This document shows, piece by piece, positions 1 through 5,500 of a DNA stretch of 11,530 bases. Source of the DNA: Nitrososphaeraceae archaeon. Lineage in GTDB: Archaea > Thermoproteota > Nitrososphaeria > Nitrososphaerales > Nitrososphaeraceae. Position 1 is the first letter of the stretch. The number at the start of each line of letters is the position of its first letter. The notes beneath the pieces are model-generated. The model worked only from the letters and a program-made list of their open reading frames with translations, was not told the origin of the DNA and ran no database searches. Made by a program: the position numbers and the translations under genes. The DNA lies in NCBI GenBank assembly GCA_025937665.1, contig JAICQW010000042.1, positions 1-11,530 of the forward strand, in the 5' to 3' direction.

Positions 1-1
1 A

Positions 2-382
2 TTCATTTCATTAATAGATTCGCTGGTTACTAAATACAAACCAGATTCAGTATTTACTCAATGGTATGGTGACTCCCATCAGGATCATCAAATTTTGACA
101 AAAAGCGTGATTTCAGCCTGTAGAGATCAGAACAATTTATTCATGTATGAGACTACGATACCAGGAGGAATTACTGAAAATTCATTTAGACCTCAGTTAT
201 TTGTCGATATTAGTGATACATTAGATACAAAGAAAAATGCCTTAGAGTGCTTCGAATCTCAGTTTGTACGTTGCGGAGAGATATGGATTCCTGCAATTAT
301 TGGCAGATGTTCCTATAGAGGGTATCAAATTAATTCAAAATATGCAGAGGCCTTTGAAGTAGTCAAAGTTACTAAATGGTAG
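2..382 (+). CDS. PIG-L/LmbE family deacetylase, C-terminal part (5' end outside window)
   Basis: The frame is open from base 2 to the TAG at 380-382, giving the last 126 residues of a protein that begins upstream of the window. A TTG at 95 is internal, not a start. The segment DSHQDH (bases 71-88) matches the HxDH metal-ligand motif of the PIG-L/LmbE superfamily. It is followed by a YETTIPGG stretch, a VDISDTLDTKKNAL stretch and FESQ, then YAEAFEV near the end, which is the usual order in the C-terminal half of these zinc-dependent N-acetylglucosaminyl deacetylases. Family members remove acetyl groups from GlcNAc-type sugars on lipids, small molecules or glycans. The N-terminal HPDDE-type motif would lie off the window, so catalytic completeness cannot be judged. 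The substrate is unknown; a role in cell-surface glycan metabolism is inference. Confidence 0.85.
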   Translation, partial: FISLIDSLVTKYKPDSVFTQWYGDSHQDHQILTKSVISACRDQNNLFMYETTIPGGITENSFRPQLFVDISDTLDTKKNALECFESQFVRCGEIWIPAIIGRCSYRGYQINSKYAEAFEVVKVTKW

Positions 383-401
383 ATAGACCATCCAATCTAT
401 C
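382..401 (+). terminator. small inverted repeat at the stop codon of the PIG-L gene
   Basis: GATAGA (382-387) and TCTATC (396-401) form a 6-bp stem with an 8-nt loop that starts at the last base of the stop codon. No oligo-T tract follows directly, so a role in 3'-end formation is only a possibility. Confidence 0.2.
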
Positions 402-558
402 CACATCCTTTAGAATGATCTTGCAAACCCTGAATCTTGACTATAATAATAAAAGGTCGGTTCTTGAGCAAAATACAAAGTGAATGCAAGCCCACCAGAT
501 GTAAATTCTGTCTTGGTGTAGAAAAAGCACAAAGAGTTTTGAACAGTTTATAAGTGAA

Positions 559-567
559 TATTTTATT
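559..567 (+). promoter_or_regulatory. TATA-like element upstream of tRNA-Arg
   Basis: An AT-rich TATTTTATT lies 41-49 bp before the mature tRNA 5' end. With the usual archaeal spacing of about 26 bp to the start site it would give a 5' leader of roughly 18 nt. A second candidate, TTTATAAG at 547-554, would start further upstream. Which one is used cannot be decided from sequence. Confidence 0.3.
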
Positions 568-607
568 CCTTTTTTGCAAAGGATTTGCTGAATGTAGCAA
601 TCCGAAT

Positions 608-697
608 GGGCTCGTAGCTCAGCTTGGATAGAGCGCCTGCCTTCTAAGTTTAAACAAAGAGAGCCGGAAGTCGAGGGATCGAAGCCCTCCGGGCCCG
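608..697 (+). tRNA. tRNA-Arg(UCU), with a 15-nt intron
   Basis: Acceptor strands GGGCTCG (608-614) and CGGGCCC (690-696) pair over 7 bp with one G-U, and G697 is the discriminator. The D stem is GCTC/GAGC (617-620 with 631-634). The T stem is GAGGG/CCCTC (673-677 with 685-689) around the loop ATCGAAG. The anticodon loop C-T-TCT-A-A places UCU at 643-645, an arginine anticodon reading AGA and probably AGG. The anticodon stem closes only after removing 15 nt at the canonical 37/38 position, giving CCTGC (636-640) with GCCGG (663-667). One pair, U29 with C41, does not match. CCA is not encoded; the bases after 697 are TTA. A T7 run at 703-709 is a likely terminator. Confidence 0.88.
647..661 (+). 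other. tRNA-Arg intron, canonical 37/38 position
   Basis: Removing these 15 nt, one base after the UCU anticodon, restores the cloverleaf. Because A647/A662 and G648/G663 are identical, three neighbouring registers give the same mature tRNA. A four-pair helix between 642-645 (TTCT) and 658-661 (AGAG, one G-U) could be the central helix of the bulge-helix-bulge recognised by archaeal splicing endonuclease. The intron is very short and has no further structure I can see. Confidence 0.7.
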
Positions 698-702
698 TTA
701 TA

Positions 703-709
703 TTTTTTT
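703..709 (+). terminator. oligo-T terminator of tRNA-Arg
   Basis: Seven consecutive T bases begin six bases after the tRNA discriminator. This is the usual form of archaeal intrinsic 3'-end signals for small RNA genes. Confidence 0.6.
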
Positions 710-815
710 GCCATATTTGGTTGTCAAGTTAATAGCGCCACGACATGACAGAGGAATCTGCGTGACTCAATGCATCTTTGTAATTAATCTAACATGAGTA
801 AGACTGTAACTCACG

Positions 816-823
816 TTTATAAG
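816..823 (+). promoter_or_regulatory. TATA box of the rpl1-rpl10 operon
   Basis: TTTATAAG is a near-consensus archaeal TATA box centred 30 bp before the rpl1 ATG. Transcription would start within about five bases of the start codon, so the mRNA should be leaderless or nearly so. A TGAGT/ACTCA inverted repeat (795-799 and 809-813, 9-nt spacer) lies just upstream. It could be an operator or chance. Confidence 0.65.
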
Positions 824-849
824 AGGCTTGAAATCTAAAAATTTCAACT

Positions 850-1512
850 ATGCTTGACGATAATCAATTAAAAGTGATGATGAAAAATGCCCGTGAGGGA
901 TTTGAAAAACGAAATTTCACTCAATCTGCGGAATTGACCCTTATATTGAAGGATATTGACGTTAAAAAGGGTTTTAGTGTAAACGAAGTTGTAAATCTAC
1001 CGAACAAATCAACAAAGACTTCAAGCATATGTGTATTTGCATCGGGCGATATGGGAACGAGAGCAAGAAAAGCCCAAGTTGATAAAGTCATAGAACCTGA
1101 CGAGTTAGACAGACTTGGTACTAATAAGAAAGATGCAAGAAAGGTCGTTAAAGCGTATGATTTCTTTTTGGCTGATACCACTTTGATGTCAAGTGTAGGT
1201 CGTTCTCTAGGACAATTCATGGGACCCAAGGGCAAAATGCCTTCTCCTCTTCCTTATGGAGCTCCGATAGAAAGTATTGCCGATAGATTCAGAGGATCTG
1301 TTAGAGCAAGAACAAAGAATCAACTCAATGTATCTGCAAAGATAGGTGATGAAAAAATGGACGATGATCAAATTGTGGGAAATGCACTGGCGGTAATTTC
1401 CGCTATTGAGAAAAAATTACCACAGGGTGATAAAAATATCCACAATGCGATAATAAAGTTTACAATGAGCAAGCCCTCCAAGGCTTCGGCATTAAAACAA
1501 GATAAAAAGTAG
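850..1512 (+). CDS. rpl1: large-subunit ribosomal protein uL1
   Basis: This 220-residue protein is the length expected for archaeal uL1, which binds 23S rRNA helices 76-78 and forms the mobile L1 stalk that moves deacylated tRNA out of the E site. The N-terminal RNFTQSAEL segment (residues 21-29) and the MGPKGKMPSPLP segment (about residues 123-134) are family hallmarks. SVRARTKNQ and a C-terminal lysine-rich tail complete the fold. The ATG at 850 follows a TATA box at the distance typical of leaderless archaeal mRNAs, which supports this start. rpl10 begins 9 bp after the stop codon, so the two are cotranscribed. In methanogens L1 represses its own operon by binding a site in the first codons of its mRNA; a possible equivalent fold is noted at 873-921. 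Confidence 0.97.
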   Translation: MLDDNQLKVMMKNAREGFEKRNFTQSAELTLILKDIDVKKGFSVNEVVNLPNKSTKTSSICVFASGDMGTRARKAQVDKVIEPDELDRLGTNKKDARKVVKAYDFFLADTTLMSSVGRSLGQFMGPKGKMPSPLPYGAPIESIADRFRGSVRARTKNQLNVSAKIGDEKMDDDQIVGNALAVISAIEKKLPQGDKNIHNAIIKFTMSKPSKASALKQDKK

Positions 1513-1521
1513 GGATGGACA

Positions 1522-2406
1522 ATGACAGCTAATAAACACACAAGAACAAGTTATCCAAAAGGAAAACAGAATCTGTATCAACAGATGATTGAACTTCCCA
1601 AATCATATAACGTAATTGCCCTTTCAAAGGTCAATAAAGTTCGAGCAACTCAATTGATGATGATTAGGAAAAAATTCCACAAAGACATCGTCATCAAAGT
1701 AATAAAAAATAGAGTAACACAGAGGGCATTTGAACAAATACCAGATGTCAAAGGCATCGATAAATTGAGTTCTCAATTAGAGGAACAATGTGCACTTATG
1801 TTTACCAATATCAGTCCATTCAAACTTAACTTAATTTTTGAACAAAACAAGGTGTTTTTAGCAGCAAAGGGAGGCGATATTACTAAAACTGAAATAATGA
1901 TCCCTGCCGGCGATACAGGAATTACTCCCGGCCCAGTATTATCAGAATTTAAGGAAGCAAATGTAGCTACAAAGATTGATCAAGGAACAATATGGGTGAG
2001 TAAAGATTCAATAGTAGCAAAGCCTGGTGATGTGATTTCTACCAAACTTGCTTCCCTTCTCTCCAAGATGAACATAAAGCCCATCGAGGCAGGCATTGTA
2101 GTAAACTATGCACTTGCAGACAAGTTAATTTTCACAGAAGATGATCTAAGAATTGATCTAAATGAATTAAGAAATGATTTGAGTAGATCATATAATGAAT
2201 CAATAGCTCTTGCTGTGGAATCAAGTTACTTTACAAAGGAATCTATGGGACACTTACTGTCAAAGGCATCTGGACATGCACAATCACTAGCAATTGAATC
2301 AAATTACATGTCAAAAGAGACTGCAGGACAAATAATCTCAATATCGGCACTAAAGGCAAACAATGTAGCTTCCCAGCTCAAGAGCAAGGGATATTCACCG
2401 AGTTAA
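1522..2406 (+). CDS. rpl10: large-subunit ribosomal protein uL10 (P0 type), without the acidic L12-like tail
   Basis: uL10 anchors the L12 dimers to the 23S rRNA GTPase-associated centre. The protein has 294 residues. The N-terminal rRNA-binding domain spans about residues 1-110 and includes RATQLMMIRKKFHKD. The archaeal/eukaryotic insertion domain spans about 110-185 and includes PAGDTGITPGP. A helical spine follows from about residue 205. The spine holds two clearly similar helices (ESIALAVESSYFTKES and AQSLAIESNYMSKET) and a shorter third (LKANNVASQL), consistent with binding of three L12 dimers. It ends in KSKGYSPS; the alanine-rich hinge and acidic ALxGLxxLFG-type tail found in many archaeal and eukaryotic P0 proteins are absent. 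It lies 9 bp downstream of rpl1. The ATG at 1515 in the gap is out of frame. Confidence 0.96.
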   Translation: MTANKHTRTSYPKGKQNLYQQMIELPKSYNVIALSKVNKVRATQLMMIRKKFHKDIVIKVIKNRVTQRAFEQIPDVKGIDKLSSQLEEQCALMFTNISPFKLNLIFEQNKVFLAAKGGDITKTEIMIPAGDTGITPGPVLSEFKEANVATKIDQGTIWVSKDSIVAKPGDVISTKLASLLSKMNIKPIEAGIVVNYALADKLIFTEDDLRIDLNELRNDLSRSYNESIALAVESSYFTKESMGHLLSKASGHAQSLAIESNYMSKETAGQIISISALKANNVASQLKSKGYSPS

Positions 2407-2441
2407 ATATTTCAGTTTATGATTGAGTTTTAAAAGTAATT

Positions 2442-2457
2442 CGCACCAATTAGTGTG
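2442..2457. terminator. weak hairpin in the rpl10/rpl12 convergent gap
   Basis: CGCAC and GTGTG (one G-U pair) can form a 5-bp stem around CAATTA, about 35 bp after the rpl10 stop. There is no long oligo-T next to it, so a terminator role is uncertain. Confidence 0.25.
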
Positions 2458-2560
2458 CATTAATCCCTGAATAAATTATCAACTGCAAAAACTTTACTTT
2501 TGATCCTATCATAGATTGATGATTATATCTAAAAAAGCGAAGATAGAAATTTACAGTGCT

Positions 2561-2577
2561 AAAAATAAAAGAAAAGG
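2561..2577 (-). terminator. T-rich 3' end of rpl12
   Basis: Read on the minus strand, the bases just after the rpl12 stop are a run of three T tracts (T4, T4 and T5) separated by single bases. Oligo-T tracts are the main archaeal intrinsic termination signal, so the rpl12 transcript probably ends here. Confidence 0.5.
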
Positions 2578-2582
2578 GTTAC

Positions 2583-2897
2583 TTAACCAAACAGAGAAGA
2601 TAATCCTTCTAAAGCTTCTTCTTCCTTCTTTTCATCCTTTTTCTCGTCTTTCTTCTCATCCTTAGCTTGTGCCCCTCCGGCATCGGCAGCGGCAGCTGCT
2701 GTAGCAGGGACAGACATGGCCATTGGAGTTGCCTTTAGTGATTCTTCTATGTTTACTTCACTCAAGGCTGCTACGAGAGCCTTTATCTTTACTTCATCGG
2801 GACTTGCACCAGTAGCCTTTATCACATTCTTTACATTATCTTCAGTGATATCTTTGTTTAATTTGTGTAGTAATAATGCGGCATATACGTATTCCAT
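2583..2897 (-). CDS. rpl12: ribosomal stalk protein L12 (archaeal P1/aL12)
   Basis: This 104-residue protein matches the usual archaeal L12 length and plan. An N-terminal helical dimerisation and uL10-binding domain begins MEYVYAALLLHK and includes the VKNVIKATGASPD helix-turn-helix. A flexible alanine-rich hinge follows (about residues 62-78), then a charged DEKK repeat. The C-terminal ALEGLSSLFG tail recruits translational GTPases such as aEF2. It is the eukaryote-like stalk protein, unrelated to bacterial L7/L12. It lies on the opposite strand to rpl1-rpl10 and converges with them, so it is not part of that operon. A TATA-like element at 2924-2933 lies about 31 bp before the ATG, which suggests its own near-leaderless promoter even though an upstream gene lies on the same strand. 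Confidence 0.96.
   Translation of the reverse strand: MEYVYAALLLHKLNKDITEDNVKNVIKATGASPDEVKIKALVAALSEVNIEESLKATPMAMSVPATAAAAADAGGAQAKDEKKDEKKDEKKEEEALEGLSSLFG
2625..2660 (-). repeat. three 12-bp in-frame repeats coding DEKK in L12
   Basis: Three consecutive 12-bp units encode Asp-Glu-Lys-Lys in the hinge of L12, with a few synonymous differences. The array extends the charged linker before the conserved tail. Copy number may vary between strains, since codon-multiple repeats keep the frame. Confidence 0.7.
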
Positions 2898-2923
2898 TTA
2901 AAGAATGCTCTATCCATGACCAT

Positions 2924-2933
2924 AATATAAAAC
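2924..2933 (-). promoter_or_regulatory. TATA box of rpl12
   Basis: On the minus strand the sequence reads GTTTTATATT, centred about 31 bp before the rpl12 ATG. It sits in the 44-bp gap after the neighbouring gene and would give a leader of only a few bases. Confidence 0.5.
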
Positions 2934-2941
2934 TTTCAAAA

Positions 2942-3448
2942 TTACAATATATTGGTACTTCTAGCAACCGCATACATGTGTTCCTTTAGATCCCTTTCAT
3001 ATAGTGAATTCATTTTCTCCAACAAGATGGCCCTTGCCTGTACTCTACCTTCATTGCTTGTAGCCCGCAGAACATTAGCAAAAAGCTCTGGGAGATTTTC
3101 TTTTATCCAACCGTCAAGTATGTGAAATCTTTCTTCATTTATCCACTTTGCCTTTGAAGTGATAATGTCAAGGTCTTCATCAAAAATCCCCGTTTCAACA
3201 TTGTCAATTAACATGAAAATGCAGTTATTTGGATCCGGATTTTTCAGAACTTCTTTTGGTTTCCCTTCTCCTCTTCCTGCAGACACTTTCTCCATCAAGC
3301 CGATCGGGATAATATATGAACCCTTGATTCTCGCAACTGAATTAGAAAGAGAAACAATCCTGCCAATTATCAATCTAATTTTCCCAGAATAATCTTGAGT
3401 TACAAAAGCATAATCTCCATCTTTTAACTTATTCTTTCCAAATAACAT
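2942..3448 (-). CDS. conserved-looking hypothetical protein, 168 residues, upstream of rpl12
   Basis: I do not recognise this family. The N-terminal 50 residues (GDYAFVTQDYSGKIR, then LIIGRIVSLSNSVARIKGSYIIPI) alternate hydrophobic and polar residues, as in a small beta-barrel. The middle has a glycine- and lysine-rich loop (about residues 56-66). The C-terminal half looks helical (ILDGWIKENLPELFANVLRATSNEGRVQARAILLEKMNSL), possibly a dimerisation or RNA-contacting bundle. There is no signal peptide or membrane segment. The gene ends 44 bp before rpl12 on the same strand, so a translation-related job is a guess from position only. An AT-rich block at 3461-3480 upstream of the ATG is the likely promoter. 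Confidence 0.8.
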   Translation of the reverse strand: MLFGKNKLKDGDYAFVTQDYSGKIRLIIGRIVSLSNSVARIKGSYIIPIGLMEKVSAGRGEGKPKEVLKNPDPNNCIFMLIDNVETGIFDEDLDIITSKAKWINEERFHILDGWIKENLPELFANVLRATSNEGRVQARAILLEKMNSLYERDLKEHMYAVARSTNIL

Positions 3449-3460
3449 ATCAAAATGAGT

Positions 3461-3480
3461 TTTAATAAATTATTTAATAT
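3461..3480 (-). promoter_or_regulatory. AT-rich promoter region of the 168-residue gene
   Basis: The minus strand carries overlapping TATA-like sequences (ATATTAAATAA and ATTTATTAAA) 13-32 bp before the start codon. The distal one has the spacing of a leaderless archaeal promoter. Confidence 0.4.
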
Positions 3481-3559
3481 TTGCTATGATACCATCATAA
3501 TCTCAGTCATGTGTTTTTCGTATTTGCAAAGCCTGTTTTGATTGGGTAGTTCAAATTCT

Positions 3560-3569
3560 AATATATAAG
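3560..3569 (+). promoter_or_regulatory. TATA box of the thpR-cca-kinase operon
   Basis: AATATATAAG is centred 26-27 bp before the GTG at 3591. Transcription should begin at or next to that GTG, so the mRNA is predicted to be leaderless. This spacing also supports the GTG as the real start. Confidence 0.65.
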
Positions 3570-3590
3570 ATAATTGGATAGCTTATTGGC

Positions 3591-4148
3591 GTGGCGAGAG
3601 TATTTGTGGCTGCAGATATTCATAAAAAAGATGAAATTCAAAAGATTCAGAAGGATTTAATCACATATCTGAACTTGGAGAACAAATATCTCAAAGTTGT
3701 TCGGCCAGAAAATTTCCATTTTACCTTTGTGTTTTTCGGGGAAGTAGACAAATCAATCCTTGACAAAATAGTTACCAAAATTTCAGAAATTGAGTTTCAA
3801 TCATTTGAAATAAAGTACGGAATGATAGGTGCATTTCCAAATAACAACCGAGCAAAAGTCGTGTGGATAGGATTAGATGAAAAGACGGCAGATACCTTTA
3901 ATCAATTATCTCATTTGGTCATGACAAAATTAACAGATTTGGGCTCAGGATTAGAGATGGAGACAGATAAAGAGATAATACCGCACATAACATTATTTAG
4001 AACAAAGGTTACACTTAGCTTGAAATTACAGGGGCCTGAGTCTTTTTCTAGTATTAGTGATAAAATGGATACAATCTCGGTAAAAAAGAGCATTACTACA
4101 CCACAAGGTCCTATATACGAGAACATTATTTCTGTGAATGGTAAATGA
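3591..4148 (+). CDS. thpR: RNA 2',3'-cyclic phosphodiesterase / 2'-5' RNA ligase (2H phosphoesterase)
   Basis: The protein has 185 residues, the normal size for the ThpR/LigT family. Both signature HxTx motifs are present: HFTF at residues 43-46 and HITL at 132-135, whose histidines are the catalytic pair of 2H phosphoesterases. Characterised members hydrolyse 2',3'-cyclic phosphate RNA ends to 2'-phosphate and can catalyse reversible 2'-5' ligation of tRNA halves in vitro. The start is GTG 3591, placed by the TATA box and by the family-typical opening RVFVAADI. The stop overlaps the cca start by 4 bp (ATGA), which implies translational coupling. Adjacency to cca suggests work on tRNA ends or splicing intermediates. 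The physiological substrate is not settled for the family. Confidence 0.93.
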   Translation: MARVFVAADIHKKDEIQKIQKDLITYLNLENKYLKVVRPENFHFTFVFFGEVDKSILDKIVTKISEIEFQSFEIKYGMIGAFPNNNRAKVVWIGLDEKTADTFNQLSHLVMTKLTDLGSGLEMETDKEIIPHITLFRTKVTLSLKLQGPESFSSISDKMDTISVKKSITTPQGPIYENIISVNGK

Positions 4149-5500
4149 ATAATATAGATTCCATCATACAAGAGGCGATAGAATCATCAGTCCCATCAAA
4201 ACCAAAACAAAGTAAATTAGAAAAAATATCAAAGGAAATTCAAAAAGAAATTGTGAGCTATGATGATAAGCGAATATCCAGAGTACTAGTTGGAGGTTCA
4301 TTTGCCAAGGGTACTTGGCTCGAGAATGATACTGATATCGACTTCTTTGTAATGATAGAACCCAACGTTGAACGTGCAGAATTTGAGGAATTAGGCAAAT
4401 CCGTTGGCTATCACGCTTTGAAAAAATACAAACATTATTTGCGATATTCTGAACATCCTTATGTCGAAGGAAAAGTTAATGGAACGCGAATAAACATAGT
4501 CCCCTGTTATAAGGTTGAAAAAAATAAGTGGAAAAGTGCTGCGGACAGATCACCATTTCATACTGATTTCATGCAAACCAAATTGAATGAGAATCTGAAA
4601 AGTCAGGTTAGGGTACTAAAAAAATTCTTAAAGGCAGTGGGAATTTATGGCTCCCAGATAGCAGTTTCAGGTTTTAGTGGATATGTAACTGAGGTACTTA
4701 TCCTAAAATATGGTTCATTTAAGAGTGTCCTCAAAGAATTTTCTGAGCTTAAACCAAACCACATCATCTCAATAGATCCACCCATCGAGAAGATGATTGA
4801 GAAATTTAATAGTTCGATAATAATTATCGACCCTATTGATTCTAACAGAAACCTTGGAGCCGCAATATCGGCAAATTGTGTAGCAAAATTTGTATTAGCA
4901 TCAAGACTATTCTTGATATATCCAACCGTAGAATTTTTGAGAAAATCTCGTAGACCGAATGTCAAAATCCGAAACCAGATTGAATCTAACTTGTTAATAA
5001 TAGAGTTTAATATCAAAAAAAGGAGTCCAGATATTTTATGGGGCCAGCTTAAAAGAAAATTAACGAGCATTTCAAAGATGCTATCAAATTCTAGGTTTGA
5101 AATAATAAACAAATTTTGCTTTACAGACGAAGAAGAACACGCGGTCTTTATATTCATGGTTGAATTTGCAAACCTCCCAAAAATAACCATGAATAAAGGA
5201 CCTGAAGTATATCTAAAAGCAGAAACAGATTCTTACATCAAGAAAAGAGCAAGTAACTCCATCATGTTATGGACTGATAGTATGCGTATTGTAAGTATTG
5301 AAGAAACAAAACTAATCTCAATAAAGGAACACGCTAGTCTAATAATAAAAAAAGATGTGGATTCAGGAGGTCATACAGGAATTGCGTCTGATCTTAAAAA
5401 TGGTTATTCGATATATTTGGGGAATGAGAAAAAACTAAATAGTTTCGTTATAACTGCCATTAATCACATGATTGACGATGGAGAATTTATTAGACAATAA
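4145..5500 (+). CDS. cca: CCA-adding enzyme (archaeal class I tRNA nucleotidyltransferase)
   Basis: Builds or repairs the 3' CCA end of tRNAs from CTP and ATP without a nucleic acid template. At 451 residues it has full archaeal length. The class I nucleotidyltransferase signature is at residues 50-67: GGSFAKGTWLENDTDIDF, with D64 and D66 as metal-binding carboxylates. The SGFSGYVTEVLILKYGSF segment (about residues 175-192) is typical of the archaeal central and tail domains. The strand that normally supplies the third carboxylate reads INIVPCY, with Asn117 where Asp is expected (V-D-V-V-P-C-type strand), which may lower activity or reflect a lineage variant. Both tRNAs in this window lack an encoded CCA and need this enzyme. 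The gene overlaps thpR by 4 bp upstream and the kinase gene by 23 bp downstream. Confidence 0.94.
   Translation: MNNIDSIIQEAIESSVPSKPKQSKLEKISKEIQKEIVSYDDKRISRVLVGGSFAKGTWLENDTDIDFFVMIEPNVERAEFEELGKSVGYHALKKYKHYLRYSEHPYVEGKVNGTRINIVPCYKVEKNKWKSAADRSPFHTDFMQTKLNENLKSQVRVLKKFLKAVGIYGSQIAVSGFSGYVTEVLILKYGSFKSVLKEFSELKPNHIISIDPPIEKMIEKFNSSIIIIDPIDSNRNLGAAISANCVAKFVLASRLFLIYPTVEFLRKSRRPNVKIRNQIESNLLIIEFNIKKRSPDILWGQLKRKLTSISKMLSNSRFEIINKFCFTDEEEHAVFIFMVEFANLPKITMNKGPEVYLKAETDSYIKKRASNSIMLWTDSMRIVSIEETKLISIKEHASLIIKKDVDSGGHTGIASDLKNGYSIYLGNEKKLNSFVITAINHMIDDGEFIRQ

Noticed and set aside
397..600. 67-residue minus-strand ORF before tRNA-Arg
   Set aside because: It has no recognisable domain, no promoter and no conserved-looking pattern; it is most likely a chance frame.
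642..648. Reading the tRNA-Arg anticodon as CTA (an amber-decoding tRNA)
   Set aside because: This would require shifting the anticodon loop by one base and breaks the stem. With T642 as U33, the anticodon is TCT and the intron at 37/38 follows naturally.
764..813. TGACTCA and TGAGT/ACTCA motifs before rpl1 as a defined operator
   Set aside because: Short motifs in AT-rich DNA with no matching regulator; kept only as a remark on the promoter.
921..1235. 104-residue minus-strand ORF inside rpl1
   Set aside because: It is antisense to a certain ribosomal protein gene.
4645..5190. 181-residue minus-strand ORF inside cca
   Set aside because: It is antisense to a gene with clear CCA-enzyme motifs and its translation shows no family features.
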